From: Acidovorax sp. T1
Lineage (GTDB): Bacteria > Pseudomonadota > Gammaproteobacteria > Burkholderiales > Burkholderiaceae_C
Direction of reading: 5' to 3'
Assembly (NCBI RefSeq): GCF_002176815.1
Contig: NZ_CP021648.1
Span: 3,170,001-3,234,000 of the forward strand
Length of the DNA stretch: 64,000 bases
The notes beneath the pieces were generated by a model. It was not told the origin of the DNA. It saw only the letters and a program-made list of their open reading frames with translations, and ran no database searches. Below are positions 40,962-52,496 of the stretch, piece after piece (within the stretch, counting starts at the first letter, position 1; the number at the start of each line of letters is the position of its first letter). Both the position numbers and the translations under genes were made by a program.

Positions 40962-42119
40962 ATGCACGCCGCCACGGACCCTGCAGCCACCACCGCCCTT
41001 CAGCCGTCCAAGCCCCGCTCCGATAGCGCCATGACGGCCCTGTACAGCGCGGCGCTGGGGCCCGTCCATCTGTCCCGTTACCTGCCGGTTTTTGCGCGCT
41101 TTGATGAGGCCGGCCGCACCACCACCAGCTGGAACTGGGCGGCCAGCCTGTGCACCCTGAACTGGATGGTGTTTCGCCAGCTGTGGGGCGCGGCGCTGGT
41201 GTATGTGGCGGCCGCCGAGGGCCTGGCGCTGCTGGTGTTCGGCCTGGGGCGGCCGCTGCTGCAATGGCCCCAGGCAGTGGAATGGGGCGTGGTCGGGGCG
41301 TTTTTTCTGCTCGGTTGCGCCGTGCCCGGCCTTTACGGCAATGCCCTGCTGCATGCCGACGCCCACAAGAAAATTGCACGGGCACTGACCGCCACACACA
41401 CCTTGAACGAAACCCGCGCGCTGCTGGCACGGCAAGCCAGCTCCTGGAAACGGCTGGCCTGGCTGGCGGCGGGCAACCTGGCGCTGGCGCTGGCCGCTGC
41501 CGGTGTCTACCTGGCGATTCCCTCCACGGTAGCACCGCAAAGCGCGGACCCGGCCACGCCCACACCAACCGCATCAGCACCCCAAAAAACCGATGCACCG
41601 GCGGCGACAAGCGCCGCCACGCCACCCCAACGCTCTGCGTCCGAGGCGGCAGCCATCCCGGCGCCGCCGGCCGCCCCCGAACCGGCGCAGGCTCCACCCG
41701 AACCGGCGTCCTTAGCGCCTGCCCCTTCCGCAGCACCGATGGAGCGGGCCTCGCGCCCCACCATGGCCACCGCGCCCACCGCTCCCGCCAAGCGCGCATC
41801 GCCATCCCAGGCCAAGGCATTGGCTCCCGACACGGCAGCTGCCTCGGCCGAAAACAACAACGCCCTGCCAGTGGTGGGCACCGCGCCTGGCTACTACATC
41901 AACGTGGGTCTTTTTGCCAACGAAGCCAATGCCCGCAGGGCCCAGGCGCGGTTGCTCAATGAAGGACTGCCCGCATTCCGACAGGAAATTCTCACGGCCA
42001 AAAAACGCCGGCTGCGGGTGCGGGTGGGCCCCTACAGCGACCACGCCGATGCCGACGCAGCGGCCGTCACCATCCGGTCCATGGCGCTGGAAGCAGTGGT
42101 GATCAAGCTGGGGGCCTGA
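40962..42119 (+). CDS. DUF2628 membrane protein with SPOR domain
   Basis: This 385-aa protein starts with a DUF2628 domain (about residues 20-150: FARFDEAGRTTTSWNWAASL, then NWMVFRQLWGAAL) carrying two or three membrane segments. A further membrane segment follows (about 158-175). Next is a long low-complexity Ala/Pro/Thr periplasmic linker (about 185-300) and a C-terminal SPOR domain (about 305-383, GYYINVGLFANEANARRAQA through VVIKLGA), which binds denuded septal glycan. The protein probably acts at the division site. CAGAAT lies 5 nt before the chosen ATG. Confidence 0.87.
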   Translation: MHAATDPAATTALQPSKPRSDSAMTALYSAALGPVHLSRYLPVFARFDEAGRTTTSWNWAASLCTLNWMVFRQLWGAALVYVAAAEGLALLVFGLGRPLLQWPQAVEWGVVGAFFLLGCAVPGLYGNALLHADAHKKIARALTATHTLNETRALLARQASSWKRLAWLAAGNLALALAAAGVYLAIPSTVAPQSADPATPTPTASAPQKTDAPAATSAATPPQRSASEAAAIPAPPAAPEPAQAPPEPASLAPAPSAAPMERASRPTMATAPTAPAKRASPSQAKALAPDTAAASAENNNALPVVGTAPGYYINVGLFANEANARRAQARLLNEGLPAFRQEILTAKKRRLRVRVGPYSDHADADAAAVTIRSMALEAVVIKLGA

Positions 42120-42155
42120 GCCGGTTGCATTGCCAGGGCACTGCCTATATCCAGA

Positions 42156-42213
42156 AAAACAGGCTCCAGCGCTTGATGATGTTGCGCATATAGCTATCAC
42201 TTCAATAGCAAAA
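42156..42213. repeat. Dispersed palindrome upstream of groESL
   Basis: ACAGGCTCCAGCGCTTGATG, then ATGTTGCGCATATAGCTATC, then ACTTCAATAGCAAAAG. It lies in the 358-bp gene-free stretch 42120-42477, which also holds the groE promoter and CIRCE; the rest of that gap shows nothing I can name. Confidence 0.7.
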
Positions 42214-42332
42214 GAATCCAGCCGAAACCGTGGATACGCAGCAACCATCCAGCCTGCTTGGTGCGGCCCCTCCACAGCGCCTGCCCGCAGCACGTCTCCA
42301 CTCCCCCAATCCCCCAAACGGCGGGGAAGGTC

Positions 42333-42360
42333 TTGAAATAGACACAAATGCCCGTATCAT
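42333..42360 (+). promoter_or_regulatory. Sigma-70-type promoter of groESL
   Basis: TTGAAA (42333-42338), a 16-bp spacer and TATCAT (42355-42360). CIRCE begins at the last base of the -10 box, so HrcA would cover the start site. No separate sigma-32 promoter is obvious. Confidence 0.75.
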
Positions 42361-42386
42361 TAGCACTCACCCCGAATGAGTGCTAA
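42360..42386 (+). promoter_or_regulatory. CIRCE operator (HrcA site)
   Basis: TTAGCACTC, nine bases, GAGTGCTAA: a perfect 9-9-9 CIRCE element. It shows that groESL is repressed by HrcA. Confidence 0.97.
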
Positions 42387-42477
42387 CAAGCACTTGTGCG
42401 GAGGAAGTTTGGTGGCGTCCGAAATTTCGGGCGCTTCGTAATCCAGCTTTTTATTGTCAGTCAACAGGAGCAATGCA

Positions 42478-42768
42478 ATGAACCTTCGCCCTCTGCACGA
42501 TCGCGTGATCGTCAAGCGTATCGAAAGCGAAACCACGACCGCCTCCGGCATCGTGATCCCCGACAACGCCGCCGAAAAGCCCGATCAAGGTGAAGTGCTG
42601 GCCGTCGGCCCCGGCAAGAAGAACGACAAGGGCGAGCTGATCGCCCTGAACGTGAAGGTCGGCGACCGCGTTCTGTTCGGCAAGTACTCGGGCCAGACCG
42701 TCAAGGTCAAGGGCGACGAACTCTTGGTCATGAAAGAAGACGATTTGTTTGCAGTGGTCGAGAAGTAA
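42478..42768 (+). CDS. groES: Co-chaperonin GroES
   Basis: This 96-aa heptameric lid of the GroEL chaperonin starts [20 protein letters not shown]. It has the mobile loop ([20 protein letters not shown]) and the C-terminal [23 protein letters not shown] lies 9 nt before the ATG. It is first in the groESL operon under CIRCE control, and the gap to groEL contains a dispersed palindrome. Confidence 0.99.
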   Translation: MNLRPLHDRVIVKRIESETTTASGIVIPDNAAEKPDQGEVLAVGPGKKNDKGELIALNVKVGDRVLFGKYSGQTVKVKGDELLVMKEDDLFAVVEK

Positions 42769-42792
42769 TTTCTCGCCCTCTGAATCACTCAT

Positions 42793-44518
<1,726 letters not shown>

Positions 44519-44565
44519 TTGCCCGGTCCCTGCGCAGCCTTCATGGCTGCGCAGCCCCACAAAGA

Positions 44566-44597
44566 GCCCGCAGGTCTTATGGCCTGCGGGCTTTTTT
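44566..44597 (+). terminator. Intrinsic terminator of groESL
   Basis: GCCCGCAGG and CCTGCGGGC form a perfect 9-bp stem, followed by TTTTTT. A second hairpin, TGCGCAGCC/GGCTGCGCA, lies just before it. Confidence 0.92.
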
Positions 44598-44929
44598 CAT
44601 GCGACGAAGGGCGCGCCGTAGGTGTTGGTCGATCCCTCGCCGGGCTGCACCCACCAGTACAGCAGTACAAAAAAACCAATCCCGGTCAACAAAAGCAGTT
44701 GCCACCAGCCCGTGCGGCCAATGTCGTGCAGGCGGCGCGTGCCCACGGCCAGTGCCGGAAACAGCAGCGCCAGCGAGGCCAGGCCGTAAACCACGTCACC
44801 GAGCATGCCGGCAATGATCATCACTACCACCTGGAACAGAAAAAACCACCAGTACTCGGAGCGTGATGCGCGCCCCGAAAACGTGGCGTACTGCCCCAGG
44901 CACGATTGGATTGCCTGAACAAAATCCAT
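44597..44929 (-). CDS. DUF805 membrane protein
   Basis: This 110-aa small inner-membrane protein of the DUF805 family (YhaH-like) starts MDFVQAIQSCLGQYATFSGR. The family signature SGRASRSEYWWFFLF is followed by three hydrophobic segments and TRRLHDIGRTGWWQLLLL. The function is unknown. It converges on groEL; its stop codon begins at the last T of the groESL terminator. Confidence 0.9.
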   Translation of the reverse strand: MDFVQAIQSCLGQYATFSGRASRSEYWWFFLFQVVVMIIAGMLGDVVYGLASLALLFPALAVGTRRLHDIGRTGWWQLLLLTGIGFFVLLYWWVQPGEGSTNTYGAPFVA

Positions 44930-45071
44930 GGTGTAGTCCCCCTCTCTTGGTTGAATGTTGGCGAAATGGGGCGAATGCCCATGGACATGATAGGGGTGCA
45001 GTGCGACAAGCACGCGCGACGAGGCCGGTTGCCAGGGCCCTGCCGCAGTCCACACCATTCCGCGCCGGAAT

Positions 45072-45128
45072 GCTTCTTTTTTAATAGCTGTTAGCGCTTA
45101 TTGGACAAGCGCTTTCGGCCATTTTCAA
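45072..45128. repeat. Dispersed palindrome upstream of the SHP operon
   Basis: TAATAGCTGTTAGCGCTTAT, then TGGACAAGCGCTTTCGGCCA. Near-complete copy in the 281-bp divergent gap between the DUF805 and SHP genes. No clear promoter is visible there. Confidence 0.78.
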
Positions 45129-45210
45129 TAAAACAATCTGCCGGACGCATGCGCGCCCCAGCAAGGCGCGTCTTAAGCCATTCTTCATGCCCGCCTTGCA
45201 CCATGGCGGC

Positions 45211-45660
45211 ATGCACACCCCACTCACCACCTTTCTCACCCGTGTGGCCGCCCTGCTGGCACTGGCCTTTGCCCTGGCGCCCGCCCATGCCGGCGACACC
45301 ACGGCCGCCGCGCAGATGCAGCGCTGGAGCGAGGCCTCCGGCAAGCCCGTCAGCGCCGAGCGCGGCCGTGTGTTTTTCACCAGCCGCCATGGCGGCGAAT
45401 GGTCGTGCGCCTCGTGCCATGGCAATCCGCCCACCACGTCCACACGCCACGCCCGCACGGGCAAGACCATCACCCCGCTGGCGCCGGCGTTCAATCCCGA
45501 GCGCTTTACCGACACCGCCAAGGTGGACAAATGGTTTCGCCGCAACTGCAACGACGTGCTGAGCCGCGAATGCACCGCCGTCGAAAAGGCCGACGTGTTG
45601 GCCTGGCTGCTGCAGTTGGATGCCAAAAACCCACCCCAAACCGCCAAGGAAAAGCCATGA
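45211..45660 (+). CDS. shp: SHP-type monoheme cytochrome c (DUF1924)
   Basis: This periplasmic c-type cytochrome of 149 aa resembles the sphaeroides heme protein, a high-spin heme that binds O2 or NO. It has a signal peptide (about 1-27, ending PAHAGDT), heme motif CASCH (residues 66-70), TRTGKTITPLAP-like segment TGKTITPLAPAFNPERFTD, and RNCN at about 111-114, where the family has its distal Asn ligand and disulfide. SHP receives electrons from the diheme cytochrome encoded next. The start at 45211 is chosen over 45187 because it begins the signal peptide. Confidence 0.88.
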   Translation: MHTPLTTFLTRVAALLALAFALAPAHAGDTTAAAQMQRWSEASGKPVSAERGRVFFTSRHGGEWSCASCHGNPPTTSTRHARTGKTITPLAPAFNPERFTDTAKVDKWFRRNCNDVLSRECTAVEKADVLAWLLQLDAKNPPQTAKEKP

Positions 45661-46163
45661 ACCGCACCGCAACCACCCTGGCCCACACGCCGTTTGTGCG
45701 CACTGTTCGCCGGTCGTCCGCCCTGCTGGCGCTGGCCTGCGCACTGCCCGCCGCCTGGGCCGACAGCCGCGCGATGCCCGCCCGCGCCATGCTGCCGGCC
45801 TACCAGCAGGAGTGCGCCGCCTGCCACATGGCCTACCCGCCCGGCATGCTGCCCGCCAGTTCGTGGAGCCGCATGATGAAAGGGCTGGACCAGCATTACG
45901 GCACCGACGCCTCACTCGACCCGGCCATGGTGCGCCAGATCAGCACCTGGCTCGAAGCCCATGCGGGCACCTACCAGCGCGTGCGCGAGGCGCCGCCGCA
46001 AGACCGCATCACCCAATCTGCCTGGTTCGAGCGCAAGCACCGCGCGGTGGAGCCCGCCGTCTGGAAGCGCACCGCCGTGGGCAGCCGCGCCAACTGCATG
46101 GCCTGCCACACCCGCGCCGACCAGGGCGACTTTGACGACGACCGCGTCCGCATCCCGAAGTGA
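45657..46163 (+). CDS. dhc: Diheme cytochrome c (DHC), SHP partner
   Basis: This 168-aa periplasmic protein has an N-terminal signal segment (about 15-35, LLALACALPAAWADSRA) and two heme-binding motifs, CAACH (53-57) and CMACH (near 147-151). It belongs to the DHC family that donates electrons to SHP. Its ATG overlaps the SHP stop (ATGA). Each heme probably has a second His ligand from the intervening helical region (WFERKHRAVE). Confidence 0.9.
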   Translation: MNRTATTLAHTPFVRTVRRSSALLALACALPAAWADSRAMPARAMLPAYQQECAACHMAYPPGMLPASSWSRMMKGLDQHYGTDASLDPAMVRQISTWLEAHAGTYQRVREAPPQDRITQSAWFERKHRAVEPAVWKRTAVGSRANCMACHTRADQGDFDDDRVRIPK

Positions 46164-46171
46164 GAACCACC

Positions 46172-46939
46172 ATGACTTCTGACACCCTTTCTACCGCCTC
46201 GCCCTCTTCCGCTTCCGCGCCGTCCCCGGCGCAAGCGCCAACGCCCCGACCGGCCACCCGCCGTGTGGTCGATGCCACCACGCGCATGCTGCACTGGCTG
46301 ATGGCGCTGAGCTTCACGGTGGCTTACGTCACCGCCGACGGCGAGCGCTGGCGGCTGGTGCATGTCACGCTGGGCTACACGCTAGCCGGGCTGGTGGTGG
46401 CACGCCTGCTGTGGGGTCTGTTCGGGCCGCGCCAGGCCCGCATCTCGGTGCTGTGGCGCAAGCTGCAGGGGCTGCCGGCATGGCTGAAGTCCCTGGCCGC
46501 CGTGCGCTCGCCCAGCGCCCTTCAGGCCACCTGGCGGCCTGGGCAAAACCTGCTGATGGCAATGGCTGTGGCGCTAATCCTGGCGCTGGTGCTGCCGCTC
46601 AGCCTCAGCGGCTATGCCGTGTGGGACGAATGGGGTGGCGAATGGCTGGAGGATCTGCACGAATTCTTTGGCAACACCCTGCTGTTCGTGGTGCTGGCGC
46701 ATATCGGCCTGATCGCTCTCTTAAGTGCGCTGCGCCGCAAGAACCAGGCATTGCCCATGCTGACGGGCCGCGTGCAAGGCCCGGGGCCCGACCTGGCGAA
46801 AAACAACCATGGCTGGCTCGCCGCGGCCGTGCTGGCCTGCGTGCTCGCCTTCTGGGCCTGGCAGTGGGACCAGGCGCCCCAACTGCCCGCCGCCGATGCC
46901 ACGCGCTGGAGCGAGAATCGCCACGGTAACGACCACTGA
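46172..46939 (+). CDS. Cytochrome b561-like membrane protein of the SHP operon
   Basis: This 255-aa inner-membrane di-heme cytochrome b is the likely quinol-side donor to DHC. After a Ser/Pro/Ala-rich cytoplasmic N-terminus (about 1-35) it has four or five membrane segments. His residues are placed for two hemes: RMLHWLMALSF, RLVHVTLGYTLAGL, LEDLHEFFGNTLLF and VLAHIGLIALL. A C-terminal membrane segment ends near FWAWQW. A GTG at 46160 overlapping the DHC stop is an alternative start; the ATG at 46172 was preferred. Confidence 0.9.
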   Translation: MTSDTLSTASPSSASAPSPAQAPTPRPATRRVVDATTRMLHWLMALSFTVAYVTADGERWRLVHVTLGYTLAGLVVARLLWGLFGPRQARISVLWRKLQGLPAWLKSLAAVRSPSALQATWRPGQNLLMAMAVALILALVLPLSLSGYAVWDEWGGEWLEDLHEFFGNTLLFVVLAHIGLIALLSALRRKNQALPMLTGRVQGPGPDLAKNNHGWLAAAVLACVLAFWAWQWDQAPQLPAADATRWSENRHGNDH

Positions 46940-46957
46940 CCGAAAGAGCCCCGTCTC

Positions 46958-47623
46958 ATGCGCATCCTGCTGGCCGAAGACGACGAATTGCTGGGCTCGG
47001 GCATCCGCGCCGGCCTGGCGCAAAACGGCTTCCAGGTGGACTGGGTGCGCGACGGCGTGGCAGCCGAGCGCGAGCTGGCCACCGGCGCCTACCAGGCTGC
47101 CGTGCTGGACCTGGGCCTGCCTCGGCAAGACGGCATGGAGGTGCTGCGCCAGGTGCGCGCGCGGCGCAACACCACGCCCGTGCTGGTGCTCACGGCCCGC
47201 GACGCCGTGCCCGCACGCATAGCCGGGCTGGATGCGGGTGCCGACGACTATCTGATCAAACCCATCGATCTGCATGAGCTGGCCGCCCGCCTGCGCGCCC
47301 TGGTGCGGCGCGCGCACGGCCAGAGCGAAACCCGGTTGACTGCGGGCCCGGTAGAACTGGACCCGGCGGCGCACCAGGTGTGGTGCCACGGCGAGGCGGT
47401 GGAGTTGTCCAACCGTGAATACGACCTGCTGCACGCGCTGTTGCTCAACGCCGGGCGCGTGCTCAGCCGCGAACAGCTGGAGCAGCGCCTGTACCAATGG
47501 GGCAGTGAGATCAACAGCAACGCGGTCGAAGTGCATATCTACCACCTGCGGCGCAAGCTGGGCGCGGCCCTGATCGAGACCGTGCGCGGCGTGGGCTACC
47601 GCATTGCACGGGAGCCGGCATGA
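46958..47623 (+). CDS. OmpR/QseB-family response regulator
   Basis: This 221-aa regulator has a receiver domain (1-118: acidic pair in AEDDELLG, phospho-Asp in AVLDLGLPRQDGMEVL, T in LVLTARDA, K in DDYLIKPIDLHEL) and a winged-helix DNA-binding domain (about 128-218, LSNREYDLLHALLLNAGRVL, SNAVEVHIYHLRRKLG). It follows the cytochrome b gene by 18 bp and overlaps the kinase gene by 4 nt, so it is probably in the SHP operon and may control it. Confidence 0.94.
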   Translation: MRILLAEDDELLGSGIRAGLAQNGFQVDWVRDGVAAERELATGAYQAAVLDLGLPRQDGMEVLRQVRARRNTTPVLVLTARDAVPARIAGLDAGADDYLIKPIDLHELAARLRALVRRAHGQSETRLTAGPVELDPAAHQVWCHGEAVELSNREYDLLHALLLNAGRVLSREQLEQRLYQWGSEINSNAVEVHIYHLRRKLGAALIETVRGVGYRIAREPA

Positions 47624-48990
47624 GCAGCGCCGCCGCCCCCCGCCCGCCACACGCACAGCGCTCACTGCAGGCCCGGCTGCTGACCACGGTGCTGACGCTG
47701 GTGCTGGTGGCTTGGGGCGTGGCCGCAGCGCTGGCCTGGCACGAAACCGACGAGGAGGTCAGCGACCTGCTCGATGCCCATCTGGCGCAGACCGCCGCCC
47801 TGCTGCGCCTGCAACCGCTCGATGAATTGACCGAAAGCCGCCTGAACGAGGCGCCCGACCTGGATAAGCACCAGCCGCGCGTGGTGTTCCAGCTCTGGCA
47901 TGAAGACAAGTTGCTGGCCCGTTCGGCCAGCGCGCCGCAAGAACCCCTGGCGCAACAGCGCCAACGTGGGTTTGCCGACAGCCAGGTGGACGGCAAGGCC
48001 TGGCGCGTGTTCGTCACCCAGGGGCGCGAGCGCGATGTGCGCATCGTGGTGGGCGAGCTGCAGTCGGTGCGCCGCGAGATCGTGCTGGCCAGCCTGACCA
48101 GCATCCTCAAACCGATGGCGTGGGCACTGCCGCTGCTGGCGCTGGGCATCTGGTGGGCAGTGCGCGGCTCGGTGCGGCCGCTGGGCCGACTCGGAAACGC
48201 CGTGGCCGCGCGCCAGCCGCAGTCGCTCGCGCCGCTGTCCACCGCAGGCGTGCCGCCCGAGGTGCTGCCGCTGGTCACGGCGCTGAACGAGCTGTTCGAG
48301 CGCATGGCCCGGTTGCTGGCCACAGAGCAGCAATTCACCGCCGACGCGGCGCACGAGTTGCGCACCCCCATTGCCGGCATCCGGATGCAGGCCCAAGTGG
48401 CGCAGGGTGCCACCGACACGCAAGAGCGCGCCGCGGCCCTACAAGCCACGGTTCAGGGCTGCGACCGCGCCACCCGCCTGGTGGAACAACTGCTGCAACT
48501 GGCCCGGCTCGATGCCGAATCCACCCATGACAGCGGCAACAACACGCCGCTGGCCGAGGTTTTGCGCCAGGTGACCGCCGATCTGCAGGGCGCGGCAGCG
48601 CGCCGGCAGCAGCGCATCATGCTGCGCGAACCCCTTGCGCCCGGCGTGCACATCCCGTTGCCCGAGCCGCTGACCCGCGTGCTGCTGCGCAACCTGCTGG
48701 ACAACGCCTTGCGCTACAGCCCCGACGGCGCCGAGGTACTGCTACAGATAGACGAGCAGGGCGATGATCATGCGCAACTGAGCGTGGAAGACAGCGGCCC
48801 GGGCCTCACGCCCGAAGAACTGGCACGGCTGGGAGAGCGGTTTTTTCGGGTCCTGGGCACCGGCCAGAGCGGCAGCGGCCTGGGCTGGTCCATCATCCAG
48901 CGCATTGCGCGCCTTCACCATTTGCAGGTGGGCACCGACCGCAGCCCGGGGCTGGGCGGGCTGCGCGTCACGGTGCGCTGGAAGCCTTAG
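47620..48990 (+). CDS. QseC-family sensor histidine kinase
   Basis: This 456-aa kinase has two membrane segments (about 23-45 and 165-185), a periplasmic sensor domain of about 120 residues, and a short HAMP-like linker. The HisKA box follows (FTADAAHELRTPIAGIRMQA), then HATPase motifs NLLDNALRYSPDG, VEDSGPGLTPEE and GLGWSIIQRIARLH. The ATG overlaps the regulator stop. As part of the SHP-DHC-cytochrome b cluster it may sense redox state, oxygen or nitric oxide; this is inferred from context only. Confidence 0.93.
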   Translation: MSSAAAPRPPHAQRSLQARLLTTVLTLVLVAWGVAAALAWHETDEEVSDLLDAHLAQTAALLRLQPLDELTESRLNEAPDLDKHQPRVVFQLWHEDKLLARSASAPQEPLAQQRQRGFADSQVDGKAWRVFVTQGRERDVRIVVGELQSVRREIVLASLTSILKPMAWALPLLALGIWWAVRGSVRPLGRLGNAVAARQPQSLAPLSTAGVPPEVLPLVTALNELFERMARLLATEQQFTADAAHELRTPIAGIRMQAQVAQGATDTQERAAALQATVQGCDRATRLVEQLLQLARLDAESTHDSGNNTPLAEVLRQVTADLQGAAARRQQRIMLREPLAPGVHIPLPEPLTRVLLRNLLDNALRYSPDGAEVLLQIDEQGDDHAQLSVEDSGPGLTPEELARLGERFFRVLGTGQSGSGLGWSIIQRIARLHHLQVGTDRSPGLGGLRVTVRWKP

Positions 48991-49027
48991 ACCGGCATTC
49001 TCCGCAGCCCTCACCGGACCACAATTG

Positions 49028-49082
49028 CTTCATTTTTAATAGCTACCAGCGCTTTATGGATAAGCACTAGAGCCCATTTTTC
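49028..49082. repeat. Dispersed palindrome between the kinase and eda
   Basis: TTTTAATAGCTACCAGCGCT, then TTATGGATAAGCACTAGAGC. Near-complete copy in the convergent gap. Confidence 0.75.
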
Positions 49083-49091
49083 ATCCAAATT

Positions 49092-49744
49092 TCAGTCACC
49101 ACCACGCCCCAAGGCCTGCGCGGCCCGTGCCAGCTGGGTGATGCGCGCCCAGTCGCCAGCACGCACCGCGTCGGCGGGTGTGAGCCACGAGCCACCCACG
49201 CAGCGCACATTGGGCAGCGCCAGGTAGTTGGGCGCGGTGATCGAAGTGATGCCGCCCGTGGGGCAAAAGCTCACCGTGCCAAACGGGCTGACCCAGGCCT
49301 TGAGCAGCGGGATGCCGCCCACCGCCTCGGCCGGAAAGAGCTTGAGAAACGAGAATCCATCGGCCAGCGCGGCCATGATCTCGCTCGCCGTGGCCACGCC
49401 GGGCAACAGCGGCAGGTGCAGGCCCTGGCAGGCACGGCCCACCTCAGACGTGTAGCCCGGGCTTACGGCAAAACGGGCACCGGCCTCGCTGGCGCGGCGG
49501 GCGTCGTCAGCGTTGAGCACCGTGCCCACGCCCACCACGGCCTCGGGCAGCTGGCGGGCAATGGCCTCGATGGCAGGCAGGCCGGCCGGGGTGCGCAGCG
49601 TGACTTCCAGCACCTTCACGCCACCGGCGAGCAGCGCCTCGGCCAGCGGCAGCGCGTCGGCCACGCGGTCGATCACGATGACCGGGATGACGGGGCCATG
49701 GCTGGCAATGTCGACAGGGTTCATGGGCGCAGCGGAAGATTCGA

Positions 49745-49754
<10 letters not shown>
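49092..49754 (-). CDS. eda: 2-dehydro-3-deoxy-phosphogluconate (KDPG) aldolase
   Basis: Eda cleaves KDPG to pyruvate and glyceraldehyde 3-phosphate, the last step of the Entner-Doudoroff pathway. The 220-aa class I aldolase has its Glu in [16 protein letters not shown] and its Schiff-base Lys in [20 protein letters not shown] (phosphate binding) and a C-terminal [11 protein letters not shown] also match. Its start overlaps the end of edd by 10 nt, so the two are translationally coupled. Confidence 0.97.
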
Positions 49755-51514
<1,760 letters not shown>

Positions 51515-51544
51515 GGGATGCTCCCTCAGAATATCGACCTAGAA

Positions 51545-51559
51545 TGTAATTTAATAACA
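51545..51559. promoter_or_regulatory. HexR-like box between edd and the SMP-30 gene
   Basis: TGTAATTTAATAACA matches the HexR pattern TGTAAY-N3-RTTACA with one arm mismatch (ATAACA). It sits midway in the 60-bp divergent promoter region, so it could repress both edd-eda and the lactonase gene. Confidence 0.75.
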
Positions 51560-51574
51560 CTTTCAGATCAAGCC

Positions 51575-52483
51575 ATGCCCTTGCAAGCGCTCCCGTTGCC
51601 GCCCTCGGAGCTGGGCGAATCACCCTTCTGGCACCCGCTGGAGCAGCGCCTTTATTGGTGCGACATTGCAGGCTTTGCCGTGAACGCATGGGAGCCGGGC
51701 ACCGGCCGCCGCTGGCAATGGAAGATGCCGTCGGAGCCCGGATGCTGCGCACCATCGGTCGATGGAAAAATAGTAATCGGGTTACGCGACGGGTTGTATC
51801 ACCTGGACTGCACGACCGGCGCCCTGGCTTGCCTGGCCACCCTGCCGGCCGACGCGCACGACACCCGCCTGCTGCGCCTGAACGATGGCAAATGCGACAC
51901 TGCCGGCCGGTTCTGGGCCGGCTCCATGATCACGCCGCGCACGCACGCGGGTGCCGCCCTGTGGCGCCTGGACTGCACCACGGACCACTGCGCCATCGAC
52001 CGCATGGCGGGTGACAATTTCACGGCCAATGGCCTGGCCTTCAGCCCCGACAACCGCTGGATGTATTGGTCCAACACGCCCGAACACCGCATTGACCGCT
52101 TTGCGTTCGACGCTGCCACGGGGCGCATCAGCGATCGGCAACCCTGGGTCCGCTTCGCCCCCAAGGTTGCGGGCGAACCCTATGGTGGCCGCCCCGATGG
52201 CGCCAGCGTGGATGTGGACGGCAACTACTGGGTGGCCATGTATGAAGGGGCCAGCATTCTTCAGCTGTCGGCTGCGGGCGAGGTGCTGCAACGCATCCCC
52301 ACACAGGTGCAATGCCCCACCATGGTGTGCTTTGGCGACGACGATCTGCGCACGCTCTACATCACCTCGGCGCGCGCCGGGCGGCCGGCCAGCGAATGCG
52401 AGGCCGCCGTTCCCGCAGGCAGCCTGCTGCGCATGCGGGTGGACATTCCGGGTCTGCCGGTGAACTTTTTTCGGACCCGCTGA
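51575..52483 (+). CDS. SMP-30/gluconolactonase family lactonase
   Basis: This 302-aa six-bladed beta-propeller hydrolase of the SMP-30/regucalcin family has metal-site signatures including GESPFWHPLEQRLYWCDI (Glu), LNDGKCDTAGRFWAGSM (Asn, Asp), FTANGLAFSPDNRWMYWSNT and RPDGASVDVDGNYWVAMYEG (Asp). It hydrolyses sugar lactones. Its divergence from edd across a shared HexR-like box suggests it opens gluconolactone, or even 6-phosphogluconolactone, for the Entner-Doudoroff route, since no pgl lies in the window. Confidence 0.92.
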   Translation: MPLQALPLPPSELGESPFWHPLEQRLYWCDIAGFAVNAWEPGTGRRWQWKMPSEPGCCAPSVDGKIVIGLRDGLYHLDCTTGALACLATLPADAHDTRLLRLNDGKCDTAGRFWAGSMITPRTHAGAALWRLDCTTDHCAIDRMAGDNFTANGLAFSPDNRWMYWSNTPEHRIDRFAFDAATGRISDRQPWVRFAPKVAGEPYGGRPDGASVDVDGNYWVAMYEGASILQLSAAGEVLQRIPTQVQCPTMVCFGDDDLRTLYITSARAGRPASECEAAVPAGSLLRMRVDIPGLPVNFFRTR

Positions 52484-52496
52484 AGGGGCACCAGTC

